Shown: positions 8,344 through 17,095, counted from the stretch's first letter. The stretch is 64,000 nt of DNA from Thalassorhabdus alkalitolerans (GCF_042656585.1 NZ_JBHSPG010000021.1); one strand, 5' to 3'. The notes: generated by a model not told the origin, from the letters alone. Numbers and translations: made by a program.

Positions 8344-8700
8344 TTATCCCTCCAATTCCTGTTGAAGTTTCTCAAGACCCTGCTCTAAATCAAGGGCAGT
8401 TGGCACTTCATCCAGCTTGACACCCATATCAATCAGGGTTATTGCCACAGCCGGCTGAATGCCGGTTAAAACCACTCTAGCTCCCATCAGGTTGGACATT
8501 TCTACGACGTCCCCTAGTACTTTAGCGATGAACGAGTCAATCATCTCCACGGAAGTTAAATCAATTACAACTCCACTTGAACCTTCCTGGTGAATTTTGC
8601 TGAGTAAATCCTCCTGAAACTGAAGGGCCGTTTGGTCATCTAATTCTACTTGCACCGAAATCAACAAATACTCGTGTAGTTTCAATATAGGAATGCGCAT
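8344..8700 (-). CDS. rsbS: RsbS, stressosome scaffold STAS protein
   Basis: 118 residues consisting of one STAS domain. The RsbT target serine is Ser56 in VEMIDSFIAKVL, equivalent to Ser59 of B. subtilis RsbS. It forms the stressosome core with RsbR. It lies between rsbR and rsbT with the conserved order and short spacing. Confidence 0.97.
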   Translation of the reverse strand: MRIPILKLHEYLLISVQVELDDQTALQFQEDLLSKIHQEGSSGVVIDLTSVEMIDSFIAKVLGDVVEMSNLMGARVVLTGIQPAVAITLIDMGVKLDEVPTALDLEQGLEKLQQELEG

Positions 8701-8725
8701 TTTTACCCTCCGCTCTTTAATCCAC

Positions 8726-9553
8726 TTACGTTTGCGTTTTTACAATCTTACGGTTTGTCATTTCAAGTCCCGCTTCGATTCCTTTACGCAAGGTGCTCTT
8801 TGTCGGGAACTTGCTTAAATCTATCCCCAGATTAACAATTGTCTGGGCAATTTCCGGCCTGATCCCCACTAAGACACATTCTGCCCCGACGAGGCGGACT
8901 GCTTCAGCTGCCTGGATAATATGGTGGGCTACCATAGTATCTACAACCGGGACGCCAGTTATATCAATAAGGACGACTTGAGAACGATATTCTATTAAAC
9001 CGTCCAGTAAATTCTCCATGATGAGTCTTGCTCGTTCTGTATCAATTGTACCGCTCAATGGCATCACACTTATACTTTCAAAAACAGGAATGAGAGGAGC
9101 TGAAAGTTCCTTGAGTGCCATTTTCTGTATTTGTATAGTATTTTCCCATGAACCAGAATACTCGTCTACTAATAAGTTAACGATTCCATCAATCCAGCTC
9201 TCTACTTCATAAAACGTTTCAAATACTCTTTTCGAGGCGATGGATCCATCAGTTGTAATCATTTCCAGGACAACCCGTCTAAAGGCTTGCAAACCTTGAG
9301 TAAAATAACTTAATGGCCATCCAGAATACATGAAACGCTCAGCAAACGAATGAATCTTTTCTTTTGCCTGTGCCTTCTCTAATTCAAGTGTATCAATAAT
9401 AACCTGTACAAACTCCCTGTTTGTCTTTTCATATAAATCATCAGGAGCTGTTGATAAGGACTGAGATGATCGGACTGCTTCAATTTCCTTCAGCCAGCGC
9501 TCTTCAAGCTCATAACGCTGACTAAATATCATCTCAATGATGGATGGTTTCAT
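8726..9553 (-). CDS. rsbR: RsbR (RsbRA-type) stressosome sensor
   Basis: 275 residues from the ATG at 9553 (GGAGGAATTTTT upstream); an ATG 25 codons earlier is not supported by a ribosome site. The N-terminal half is a globin-like sensor domain, the C-terminal half a STAS domain. Both RsbT phosphorylation threonines are present: Thr172 in GTIDTERAR and Thr206 in VVDTMVAHH, equivalent to Thr171 and Thr205 in B. subtilis. It is the first gene of the operon. Confidence 0.95.
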   Translation of the reverse strand: MKPSIIEMIFSQRYELEERWLKEIEAVRSSQSLSTAPDDLYEKTNREFVQVIIDTLELEKAQAKEKIHSFAERFMYSGWPLSYFTQGLQAFRRVVLEMITTDGSIASKRVFETFYEVESWIDGIVNLLVDEYSGSWENTIQIQKMALKELSAPLIPVFESISVMPLSGTIDTERARLIMENLLDGLIEYRSQVVLIDITGVPVVDTMVAHHIIQAAEAVRLVGAECVLVGIRPEIAQTIVNLGIDLSKFPTKSTLRKGIEAGLEMTNRKIVKTQT

Positions 9554-9599
9554 AAAAATTCCTCCAAATGAGCTGATCACTGCAAAAATATCTCCCTCT

Positions 9600-9628
9600 A
9601 TTATTCCACGACTTTCACTATGGCGCAA
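9600..9628 (-). promoter_or_regulatory. Candidate SigA promoter of rsbR
   Basis: Minus strand TTGCGC, 17-base spacer, AATAAT, about 45 bases upstream of the rsbR start. Both hexamers are imperfect. A promoter is expected here because the strong hairpin at 9828-9872 separates the operon from the antitoxin gene. Confidence 0.4.
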
Positions 9629-9827
9629 ACAAATCTAATTATCAGCAGGATATAACTTTTTCCTTTGGTGGCATTATCAGTGAGAAAGGGTGTTTACTTC
9701 TAAAATCAGAGGGAATGAAAGGATAATACAAAATACATAACAGGGGCAGAAGGAAAGGAAACCTTTCATCCATAAAATTAAGGAAGGATATTACCTTCTT
9801 TTAAAACGACCGGTATGTAAAGTATTT
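9629..9827. other. Gene-free stretch where the toxin gene ndoA would be expected
   Basis: In B. subtilis the EndoA (MazF-type) toxin gene, about 350 bp, lies between the antitoxin gene and rsbR. The roughly 410 bases here between the antitoxin stop and the rsbR start hold a terminator and AT-rich sequence. I find no frame or fragment resembling MazF in either direction. Confidence 0.75.
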
Positions 9828-9872
9828 CTTAATCAAAAAAGTTGCTACAGAGCAGCAACTTTTTTGATTAAG
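9828..9872. terminator. Bidirectional terminator between endoAI and rsbR
   Basis: A perfect 19-bp inverted repeat (arms 9828-9846 and 9854-9872, 7-base loop) with core GTTGCT/AGCAAC flanked by A6 and T6, so it has T-tracts in both orientations. It would end the antitoxin transcript after one gene. Confidence 0.85.
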
Positions 9873-9966
9873 AGCATAACTTGAAGTTATCGCATCCTGG
9901 CAATATAAAAATTGGGGTTAATAAATAATAATAAATCCGTTCTCTTAAAACAGGTGCCAAAGCAAC

Positions 9967-10248
9967 TTATACTCCGCTCACTAAACGATCATCTAAATTA
10001 CTCTCAGCCTCTTCTTCTGCTAAAAAGGATTCGGCAGCAATGTTCAAATTGATCTTCGCCATTTCTAAATAGCCCTTTTGCATGGATTCACGTGTCTTAG
10101 CTTTCTGACGTTCTTTCAAATAAACCTTTGTCGCCTGATGAATGAACTCACTGCGATTTATTTTGTCATAGCTAATAATACCGTCCACCTCTTGTAAAAG
10201 ATTTTCCGGCAGGCTGATTTTGATCTGCTTTGTGCCTTTTTGGAACAC
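9967..10248 (-). CDS. ndoAI: EndoAI-type antitoxin (ribbon-helix-helix), orphan
   Basis: 93 residues if translation starts at GTG 10248, which has GGAGGTG six bases upstream; this is exactly the B. subtilis EndoAI length. N-terminal RHH segment IKISLPENLLQEVDGI, conserved central GYLEMAKINLNIAAE and C-terminal DDRLVSGV (VERLVSG in B. subtilis). The family binds its own promoter DNA and neutralises the EndoA/MazF RNase. Here the downstream toxin gene is absent, so this is an orphan antitoxin still in the conserved alr-sigB position, with its own promoter at 10300-10328 and a terminator immediately downstream. Confidence 0.9.
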   Translation of the reverse strand: MFQKGTKQIKISLPENLLQEVDGIISYDKINRSEFIHQATKVYLKERQKAKTRESMQKGYLEMAKINLNIAAESFLAEEEAESNLDDRLVSGV

Positions 10249-10299
10249 GAAACACACCTCCAACGTACACCTTAACGACCTTTGATGTTCTTCCTTTTT

Positions 10300-10328
10300 A
10301 TCATAGCATCCTAAAGTCGAATTTGCAA
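10300..10328 (-). promoter_or_regulatory. SigA promoter of the antitoxin gene
   Basis: Minus strand TTGCAA, 17-base spacer, TATGAT; about 50 bases upstream of the GTG start. Good match to the housekeeping consensus. Confidence 0.7.
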
Positions 10329-10486
10329 AAGGACAATTAAAATAAAATTCACCGCATAAAAAGAGCTGAAACCCTTGATATAATCCTGATAGATTTGTAC
10401 ATCTCTTAATGTGTATTCGATGAATAGTAAAAAATTCCTTCTTTTTTTACAGAAATAAATCTTCTTTATTCGACGAAAATCAAGTA

Positions 10487-11632
10487 TTACGATTCGGCCT
10501 CCTGTTCACGGTATACTCTAGGCACTCGCTTGCTGATCATACAAGGCACTTCATAGTTAATCGTTCCCAGCCTTTCTGCAATGTCATCAACCATAATCCG
10601 CTTACCGCCTTGCTTTCCAATTAATGTGACCTTTGTGCCCACTTCCATTTTATAAGGAAGCCTCACCATCATTTGATCCATACAAACTCTGCCGATAATT
10701 GGAGCTTCTTCCCCTTCGACGAGCACATAACCGCCTTGAGTTGAATGATAGCGATACCACCCATCTGCGTATCCAATGGGAACGGTTCCTATCCATTCCT
10801 CATTTTGCGTAGTATAGGTAGCTCCATAACTGATACTCTCCCCTTTGGGTACCTTCTTAACCTGAACAAGTGTGCTGTGCAGAGAAAAAGCTTCCTTTAA
10901 AGGATATGGCAGGACATCTTTAATTTCTTCTGAAGGTGACAGTCCGTACATGGAAATACCAAAGCGAAACATGTTAAAGGCTTTTGAGGGAAAGCGAAGT
11001 CCTGTAGCACTGTTTCCGCAATGAATGTACTTTGGTTTCACACCCTTTTTCTCCACCAGATCCAGCACTTTCAGAAAACGCTCATACTGCTTGGTGAAAT
11101 AAGAATTATCCAACTCGTCCGCTGTAGCAAAATGTGTGAAAATCCCTTCTGTCTTATATAAGCTGCTCCCTGCCAAATAATCAAGAATACTTTCAGCTTC
11201 TTGTTCTTCTCTAAGCCCTATCCTTCCCATTCCTGTATCAAATTTCAAATGAACTGCAAGAGGTTTGCTAAGGTAGCGGCTGGCGATCTTCAGCCATTCC
11301 TCCTGAAAAACTGTTAAAGTGATATTATGAAAGGCTGCAATGTCTGCATCTGAAGGCCTTGTTCGGCCGAGCACCAATATAGGAGCCTCTATCCCCGCTT
11401 CTCGTAACTCCATAGCTTCTTCCAAAAGGGCCACACCTAAATAGGAAGCACCAGCCTGCAACGCAGTTTTTGCTACTCTGACGGCTCCGTGGCCATATCC
11501 ATCAGCTTTTACTACAGCCATTACATTCATTTCCTGTCTGAAATTCTTTTGCACTCTCGCTACGTTTTCATAGATGTGATCCAAGTTGATTTCTGCCCAT
11601 GTATCTCTGAATGATGTCTCTGAAAAGGCCAT
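10487..11632 (-). CDS. alr: Alanine racemase
   Basis: 381 residues, typical length. The PLP-binding lysine is Lys42 in VVKADGYGHGA, and the catalytic tyrosine lies in SYGATYT in the C-terminal half. It interconverts L- and D-alanine for peptidoglycan. Flanked by the LolA-like lipoprotein gene and the antitoxin gene as in B. subtilis. Ribosome site CCAGGGGG precedes the ATG. Confidence 0.97.
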   Translation of the reverse strand: MAFSETSFRDTWAEINLDHIYENVARVQKNFRQEMNVMAVVKADGYGHGAVRVAKTALQAGASYLGVALLEEAMELREAGIEAPILVLGRTRPSDADIAAFHNITLTVFQEEWLKIASRYLSKPLAVHLKFDTGMGRIGLREEQEAESILDYLAGSSLYKTEGIFTHFATADELDNSYFTKQYERFLKVLDLVEKKGVKPKYIHCGNSATGLRFPSKAFNMFRFGISMYGLSPSEEIKDVLPYPLKEAFSLHSTLVQVKKVPKGESISYGATYTTQNEEWIGTVPIGYADGWYRYHSTQGGYVLVEGEEAPIIGRVCMDQMMVRLPYKMEVGTKVTLIGKQGGKRIMVDDIAERLGTINYEVPCMISKRVPRVYREQEAES

Positions 11633-11732
11633 GTCGGTTCCCCCTGGTATGTTTCTTTATCTCTATCGATTATTGAACCGAAGAACCAGTGTTGTCAACA
11701 AATGAGGTGTACTTGGCACATAAACTTTTTGT

Positions 11733-11765
11733 CAAAAAAAGAATCAGAGAGAGACTCTCTGATCC
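11733..11765 (-). terminator. Terminator after the LolA-like lipoprotein gene
   Basis: 9-bp stem ATCAGAGAG/CTCTCTGAT with a 3-base loop, followed on the minus strand by seven T. Confidence 0.85.
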
Positions 11766-11772
11766 CCAAGAC

Positions 11773-12831
11773 TTATTTCACCATCGTTCCTTCCATAGAA
11801 CGAGCAACAGCCATCATTTCTTCTGGTGACAAATCGTTAGAAGCCAAAAAGTAATCGACTCCATCATAGGTCCAGCTCAAAGAATCTTCTGTTTGTATTC
11901 CCACTGTGAAAGTAAGGTCTACCGGGTCTCCAGCTCCGACTTCAACCTCAGCCATTGCAGGGACTGTCTGTGCCTCTTCTTGAATAATAGTAAAGGATTT
12001 TTCTCCAGTGTAAGAGAGGATCACTCTTTTTCCATCTTCACCTTGTATTTCTTCAGAATCAGTCAAAGAAGAACCTTGAGGCTCATAAGTCGGGTACGCC
12101 ACTGCAAACTCCTCCGACTGCTGTTCTTCCTCAATAACTGTTTCTGTTCCTTCGGGTGCTTCATCAGCCATTGCCGGCACTTCCCAATCTGCTGCTGTCA
12201 TGTTCTTTTCAGTATCAAAGTCTGCTTCATCAAAACTTTTATTCATTTCAAAATTAGTAAATGTTACTTCTACGAGGAGTTCGTAGTCAGGATCATAGAT
12301 CTTTACTGACACTGGGACCAGGCTTTTAGAATCCAGAGTAATTTCTTGGTGATGGAGGTTTTTATTTTGATAATTCGTTTTTGTTTCGAATACATATTTG
12401 TCTTCATGGACAGCAAAAGTTCGTTCGGCATCCATTAAAATATCTGAAATCAACGACTCATAAAGATAGACCTGACTGTTGTTATTGGGCCAGTCACTTT
12501 GAAAACGGAAACTCTTATTCAATGCAGGCGTCAGTACAAATACACCATCATCATTTCGAATAATCATTTGATTTTGTTCTTCATTATCATTTTTCAAAGC
12601 AACCCGGTAATATTTGTTCTTCTCATTTTGCATATGCCAGACGTCCACTTCATAAGAACGGGGTTCCTGGCCAGTCTGCAGGGCCATTGTCGCTTCCGCT
12701 TGATACCCGCTCATTTCTTGAAGTGTTTTATCCAGATCTTTCACAACGTCTTCCTGGGACTTCTCCCCACACGCTGTAACAGTTATTACCAGGACGATCA
12801 TAGTCAAACATAACAGCCAACGCTTGCGCAC
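11773..12831 (-). CDS. LolA-like outer-surface lipoprotein (YdcC type)
   Basis: 352 residues from GTG 12831, preceded by AAAGGAGAGATGAGGAC. Signal peptide RKRWLLCLTMIVLVITVTAC with a lipobox ending in Cys gives a membrane-anchored lipoprotein. The remainder resembles the LolA/YdcC fold (ALKNDNEEQNQMIIRNDDG, MDAERTFAV), followed by a C-terminal domain seen in YdcC. B. subtilis YdcC is a sporulation-associated protein of unknown biochemical role in the same alr neighbourhood. An in-frame extension to 12930 would enter the nnrD-side spacer and destroy the signal peptide, so it was rejected. Confidence 0.85.
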   Translation of the reverse strand: MRKRWLLCLTMIVLVITVTACGEKSQEDVVKDLDKTLQEMSGYQAEATMALQTGQEPRSYEVDVWHMQNEKNKYYRVALKNDNEEQNQMIIRNDDGVFVLTPALNKSFRFQSDWPNNNSQVYLYESLISDILMDAERTFAVHEDKYVFETKTNYQNKNLHHQEITLDSKSLVPVSVKIYDPDYELLVEVTFTNFEMNKSFDEADFDTEKNMTAADWEVPAMADEAPEGTETVIEEEQQSEEFAVAYPTYEPQGSSLTDSEEIQGEDGKRVILSYTGEKSFTIIQEEAQTVPAMAEVEVGAGDPVDLTFTVGIQTEDSLSWTYDGVDYFLASNDLSPEEMMAVARSMEGTMVK

Positions 12832-12880
12832 GTCCTCATCTCTCCTTTGTCCTAAAATACGACAAAGAAGGGAACCTGTG

Positions 12881-14419
12881 TTATGAATGGAGAATAGAAC
12901 GAAATGTAAGTGGTAATTGTTGAACGACATCCCCAGCCACTACAGAATGGGGGGATGAGACATCATCAACGAGCATATCAGCCGCTTTCCCATGAAGAAA
13001 TACAGCGTTGCTTAACGCCTCCTGGATAGCAGAATGACTCATGACAAACGAAAGGATCATCCCTGTCAGGACATCACCTGTTCCTCCTTTAGCTAAGGAA
13101 GGATTTCCGCTGTCATTTACGTACTGCCTGCCTTCTGGAGTCGTAACAATTGTATGAGGCCCTTTTAATATCAGATAGCAGCCGTGCTGTGCTGCAAAGG
13201 AACGACTTATTGAAAAACGTTGGCGGTTGACTTCAGCAGGACTTAAGCCGGTTAAGTGTGCTAACTCGCCTGGGTGAGGAGTTAAAATGAGAGGAAAGTC
13301 TCTCTTTCTCCACTCTTCCCCCAGCTCCTTCAAAACAAAGAGAGCATCAGCATCCAGAACCAAAGGCCCTTTCACTTCATTTAAGAGCTTTTGAACAAAT
13401 GTCCGGGTTCCCTCATTTCTCCCAAGTCCAGGCCCAGCAGCCACTCCGTCATAATTACTTAGTGACAAGTCCAAGGTTCCTACTTCCTCTGAAACTTCCC
13501 CTTCTTTTGAAGGCAAAGGCAGAAAAGTGGACTCGGCAACCTGGCTTGCTACTGTTGAAAGAGCTTCCTCTGGCACAGCCGTAGTCAGCAGTCCGGCTCC
13601 TGACCTGAGGGCAGATGTCGCGGCAAGTACGGGTGCTCCTGTCATATGGATTGAACCTCCTGCAAGGAGCCCTTTTCCATAACTGCCTTTATGGGTGTGC
13701 TTATTACGCGCCGGAAAAGAAGCAGATACTTGTTCCCTGCTCCAAAGATACCTGTCCGGTTTTACAGCGTGATAAGCACGTATTGGAAGTCCAATATCCA
13801 CACACTCCCACTTCCCGTAATATTCATCTGCTGGCGCCAGAAATGCACTAAGCTTAGGGCTTTGCAGAATGAACGTGACAGAAGCCTTTACGGCTTCACC
13901 CTCAACTTCACCCTTGTTTGCAGGAACACCGCTTGGAATGTCAACCGATATAACCTTACAGGAACTTTGATTAATTGATTGAACTATTGCATGATAGGGC
14001 TCTCTTAAACTTCCTTGAACCCCTGTCCCTAACAAGGTATCAACGATGACATCCCATTGCCCCGGAACTTCTTTCTCATCACTTTTAAAAGAGGAGTAGT
14101 CAGCAAAGGTGTAGCCCGAATTTTTAAATACATTGAGGTGGTAAAGAGCTGCCCCTTTCACCTTGCTTTCCGGGGGAATCAGCCATACATCCACCTTAAA
14201 TCCAGCATCAAGGAGACACCTCGCTATTACAAATCCGTCACCGCCATTGTTGCCCGTTCCAATTAATATTCCAACATTGTCAGAAGGAGAAATACTCTCC
14301 ATGATTTTATTTGCCGCCGCACGGCCGGCACTCTCCATTAACACCTCTTCCTTCAGCCCTATTTCTTCAATGGTAAAGCGGTCGATTCGCCCCATTTCTT
14401 CTCCAGTTACCACTTGCAT
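12881..14419 (-). CDS. nnrD: Bifunctional NAD(P)HX epimerase/dehydratase
   Basis: 512 residues with both domains. The N-terminal YjeF_N epimerase (GTGNNGGDGFVIARCLLDAG about residue 52) covers roughly 1-215. The C-terminal ADP-dependent dehydratase of the ribokinase fold covers roughly 225-505, with LVLDADALF, ILTPHPGELA and KGGTGDVLTGMI. It repairs hydrated NADH and NADPH. Located between acpS and the YdcC-type gene, as in related Bacilli. Confidence 0.95.
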   Translation of the reverse strand: MQVVTGEEMGRIDRFTIEEIGLKEEVLMESAGRAAANKIMESISPSDNVGILIGTGNNGGDGFVIARCLLDAGFKVDVWLIPPESKVKGAALYHLNVFKNSGYTFADYSSFKSDEKEVPGQWDVIVDTLLGTGVQGSLREPYHAIVQSINQSSCKVISVDIPSGVPANKGEVEGEAVKASVTFILQSPKLSAFLAPADEYYGKWECVDIGLPIRAYHAVKPDRYLWSREQVSASFPARNKHTHKGSYGKGLLAGGSIHMTGAPVLAATSALRSGAGLLTTAVPEEALSTVASQVAESTFLPLPSKEGEVSEEVGTLDLSLSNYDGVAAGPGLGRNEGTRTFVQKLLNEVKGPLVLDADALFVLKELGEEWRKRDFPLILTPHPGELAHLTGLSPAEVNRQRFSISRSFAAQHGCYLILKGPHTIVTTPEGRQYVNDSGNPSLAKGGTGDVLTGMILSFVMSHSAIQEALSNAVFLHGKAADMLVDDVSSPHSVVAGDVVQQLPLTFRSILHS

Positions 14420-14497
14420 GGTAGGTCCCTCCTAACCGCACTACATTTCTATGAACTGTATTCAGAAGTTATGCAGACAGGTTGACAAGCGTTGAAA

Positions 14498-14851
14498 TTA
14501 TTCTTCGATGATAACTTGAGCTACGGCATACTCTGTACTGTGTGAAATAGAAATATGCAGGCGTTCTGATTGACTTTTTCCTCTTATTTTTGGAACCCCC
14601 TTTTCATCAGGGAGTATTTCAATATCGTGAAAGCCTGTTTCCTTTGAAATCCCTGTTCCGCAGGCTTTAGCATAAGCCTCTTTTCCTGCAAACCTGCCTG
14701 CCGCAATTTCTACCTTGCGAGCAGGCGATACATTGTAAAGAAGCTCTTTTTCCCTGCTCGTCAGGATTCTATCAAGAAACTTTGGGTTTTCCAGCATTCT
14801 CTCTATCCTTTTTAATTCTATAATATCTATCCCAATTCCCTTAATCATCAA
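14498..14851 (-). CDS. acpS: Holo-[acyl-carrier-protein] synthase
   Basis: 117 residues, family length. Conserved GIGIDIIELKRIERML (Mg-binding Asp) and GRFAGKEAYAKACGTGI motifs. Transfers phosphopantetheine from CoA to acyl carrier protein. Divergent from the rhomboid gene, as ydcA/ydcB in B. subtilis. Confidence 0.97.
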   Translation of the reverse strand: MMIKGIGIDIIELKRIERMLENPKFLDRILTSREKELLYNVSPARKVEIAAGRFAGKEAYAKACGTGISKETGFHDIEILPDEKGVPKIRGKSQSERLHISISHSTEYAVAQVIIEE

Positions 14852-14993
14852 TTATCTAATCCTTTCATTTCTCCGATAAAATCACCATATGCTAAGATAA
14901 ATGTATAAACGGAATATCTATTTGAACATTTATTTGAGTGCTTCTTTGCGAGCAAGACCCAAATACAATTAATTCACACAAAGGAAGATGTTA

Positions 14994-15761
14994 ATGTTTA
15001 GACGCCATGAAACCTTTTATACATTTAGGAGAGATTACCCGGTAATTACGGGCATAATTGCTATTCATCTTATCATATTTTTACTAATCAACCCTCTCAC
15101 TCGTTCCATTTTCCCTCTGGGAGAATTAGTATACTGGCTTGGGATAGGGTTTAACCCATGGGTCGCTGCTGGAGAATACTGGCGCCTGGTCACTCCCATT
15201 TTTATGCACGTCGGCGTTGGCCATTTGTTGTTTAATTCTTTTGCCCTTGCCCTCTTTGCTCCCGCCTTAGAACAAATGCTCGGAAAAATCAGGTTTATCA
15301 GTGTCTATCTATTAACAGGGATATTGGCTAATGTCGCCACTTTCTTCATTGGCGGCCTTGGATATAATTTTCACTTAGGTGCCTCAGGAGCTATCTTCGG
15401 CCTTTTCGGACTGTATGCGTATATGGTGTTTATGAGAAAGGATTTAATTGATTCAGTTAACTCCCAAATCATTTTGGTCATTGTAGTGATCGGGGTTATC
15501 ATGACGTTTCTCAACCCCGGCATAAACATTTACGCCCATATTTTCGGACTTCTGTCAGGAATCGTGATAGCCCCTCTCTTTCTGGGAAAAGCCAGACCCT
15601 TTTATGCAGCCCCCAGAAAAACTTATCAAGACACTGAAGTGACTTTTAACCCGAATCGATGGAAAAAAAGGCGCTTCCTAACAAGACAAAAGGTTTTGAA
15701 TTTCATTGGCCTCCTCTTCATTATACTGGTCATAATCGGAGTAATTGGCCAACTGTTTTAA
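14994..15761 (+). CDS. Rhomboid-family intramembrane serine protease (YdcA type)
   Basis: 255 residues from ATG 14994, six bases after GGAAG; the ATG at 14988 is too close to the ribosome site. About six or seven membrane segments. The catalytic serine is Ser131 in HLGASGAIFGLFG and the paired histidine is His182 in YAHIFGLLSG; the HLLFNSFAL loop supplies His77 and Asn81. A basic cytoplasmic tail of about 35 residues precedes one last hydrophobic segment. Substrate unknown. Confidence 0.93.
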   Translation: MFRRHETFYTFRRDYPVITGIIAIHLIIFLLINPLTRSIFPLGELVYWLGIGFNPWVAAGEYWRLVTPIFMHVGVGHLLFNSFALALFAPALEQMLGKIRFISVYLLTGILANVATFFIGGLGYNFHLGASGAIFGLFGLYAYMVFMRKDLIDSVNSQIILVIVVIGVIMTFLNPGINIYAHIFGLLSGIVIAPLFLGKARPFYAAPRKTYQDTEVTFNPNRWKKRRFLTRQKVLNFIGLLFIILVIIGVIGQLF

Positions 15762-15831
15762 AAGGACACGTATCTTAATAACTCATCACCTTAGCTGTTT
15801 TCCCTTTCTGTAACATAGCCTCTAAATAAGA

Positions 15832-15875
15832 AAAAGGAGTCACCAAAATGTGTTTTGGGTGACTCCTTTTTCTTT
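15832..15875. terminator. Bidirectional terminator, rhomboid / metal-binding lipoprotein genes
   Basis: AAAAAGGAGTCACC paired with GGTGACTCCTTTTT plus an inner CCAAAA/TTTTGG stem; A and T tracts on both sides serve the two convergent genes. Confidence 0.85.
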
Positions 15876-15883
15876 TGAATGCT

Positions 15884-16777
15884 TTACTGAGTAAGCCCGC
15901 TTACAATGGTCTCCACATTGTGACGCATCATATCAATGTAGGTTTCTGCTCCGCTTCCTTCAGTTCCAAGAGCGTCAGTATAAACCTCACCATAGATTTC
16001 AACCCCGGAATTATCTGAAACTGTTTCCATGTATCTTTGATCTATGGTTGATTCTACAAATAGTGCCGGGATTTGTTGTTCTTCCACTAAATCCACCAAT
16101 CTGTTTATTTGCCCGGGCGTCCCCTCTTCATGAGAATTAATTTCCCAGACTCCATCTGTTTCAAAGTTGTAACTTCTTCCAAAGTATTTAAAAGCATTTT
16201 CAGACATAACGATATAACGGTTTTCTTCCTGTACTTGGTCAGTCTCTTCTACGGTCCACTCATGGAGCTCCTCAAGCTCCTCCAAGTAGGCGTCTGCATT
16301 TTCCCTGTATTCCTCTTCACCTTCAGGATCCCGTTCAACTAAATCTTCAACCAGGTTTTCTATATACACATGAGCAAGCTCGGGAGACAGCCATGCATGA
16401 GGATCTGCTCCATCCTCTCCTTCCAAAGGCACCGGCTCAATTCCTTCTGTCAGTTCTACAATAGGTACATCTCCTACATTTTGCACCAGGCCAGACAGCC
16501 ACTCTTCTAAATCAAGCCCATTTACATAGAAAACATCCGCGTCACTGACTTTTTGAAAGTCACTTGGGACAGGCTCATATTCATGAGGTTCTTCCCCTAT
16601 TGGAACAAGATACTCTACAGTTCCCCGATCCCCCACTACTTGTTCTGCGAAATCAGCAAGAATAGAAAAGCTGACAGTCACTTGCATGCCCTCATTCTCG
16701 GTTTCTTGTTCACTCCCATCTCCGCAGCCCGCAAGCACCAGCACACAAGCTCCTGCACTCACTAACCATTTCTTCAT
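15884..16777 (-). CDS. Manganese-type ABC transporter substrate-binding lipoprotein
   Basis: 297 residues from ATG 16777 (GGAGGGG six bases upstream). Lipoprotein signal with LVLAGC. Cluster A-I metal-binding protein fold. The four putative ligands His65, His127, Glu193 and Asp268 have exactly the spacing of the Mn-binding set in pneumococcal PsaA (67/139/205/280); the Glu, in MSENAFKYF, favours Mn over Zn. Unusually, no ABC permease or ATPase gene is adjacent, so it must use a transporter encoded elsewhere or be an extra receptor. Two inverted repeats resembling MntR boxes lie directly upstream. Confidence 0.88.
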   Translation of the reverse strand: MKKWLVSAGACVLVLAGCGDGSEQETENEGMQVTVSFSILADFAEQVVGDRGTVEYLVPIGEEPHEYEPVPSDFQKVSDADVFYVNGLDLEEWLSGLVQNVGDVPIVELTEGIEPVPLEGEDGADPHAWLSPELAHVYIENLVEDLVERDPEGEEEYRENADAYLEELEELHEWTVEETDQVQEENRYIVMSENAFKYFGRSYNFETDGVWEINSHEEGTPGQINRLVDLVEEQQIPALFVESTIDQRYMETVSDNSGVEIYGEVYTDALGTEGSGAETYIDMMRHNVETIVSGLTQ

Positions 16778-16811
16778 TTTCATCCCCTCCAAGTTATTTA
16801 ATCAAAACTAA

Positions 16812-16836
16812 AATAATTTACCAAGGGCAAATTATT
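16812..16836. promoter_or_regulatory. Putative MntR-type operator 1
   Basis: Near-perfect 11-3-11 inverted repeat; the minus-strand core AATTTGCCCTTGGTAAATT resembles the B. subtilis MntR box (AATTTGCCTTAAGG type). It lies 35 bases upstream of the start of the Mn-type lipoprotein gene. Confidence 0.5.
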
Positions 16837-16872
16837 AAGAAAAAAATATATTATTTCTCTTAAGTAAAAATA

Positions 16873-16888
16873 GTTTACCGTGGTCAAC
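16873..16888. promoter_or_regulatory. Putative MntR-type operator 2
   Basis: GTTTACC-GT-GGTCAAC inverted repeat with one mismatch, about 60 bases upstream of operator 1, probably overlapping the promoter. Confidence 0.35.
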
Positions 16889-17060
16889 ATTTATTATTTT
16901 GCCATACCTCATTCCTGGTGTCTAGCAAAAAACAAAAAAGCCCCGGAGCTTTTCTTTCATTCATTCACTCAGGGAATCTACAACAGGCTCAATAATAAAT
17001 ATTTGGCTATACCCTTTTTTATTCCTTTTATCACTGTTCCCCCCTCTTATTCCAAAAGAA

Positions 17061-17087
17061 AAACCGCCAGAAAGACTGACGGTTTCA
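17061..17087 (-). terminator. Terminator after the small hypothetical pair
   Basis: Minus strand AAACCGTCAG/CTGGCGGTTT hairpin followed by TTCTTTT. Confidence 0.65.
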
Positions 17088-17095
17088 TCCATATA

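Noticed and set aside
9629..9966. Possible MazF/EndoA toxin remnant
   Set aside because: Minus-strand frames read without recognisable MazF motifs and the stretch is filled by a terminator; no toxin gene can be called.
15884..16792. Zinc-specific (ZnuA/AdcA) assignment of the binding lipoprotein
   Set aside because: There is no His-rich loop, and the third ligand is Glu, as in Mn-binding PsaA, not His.
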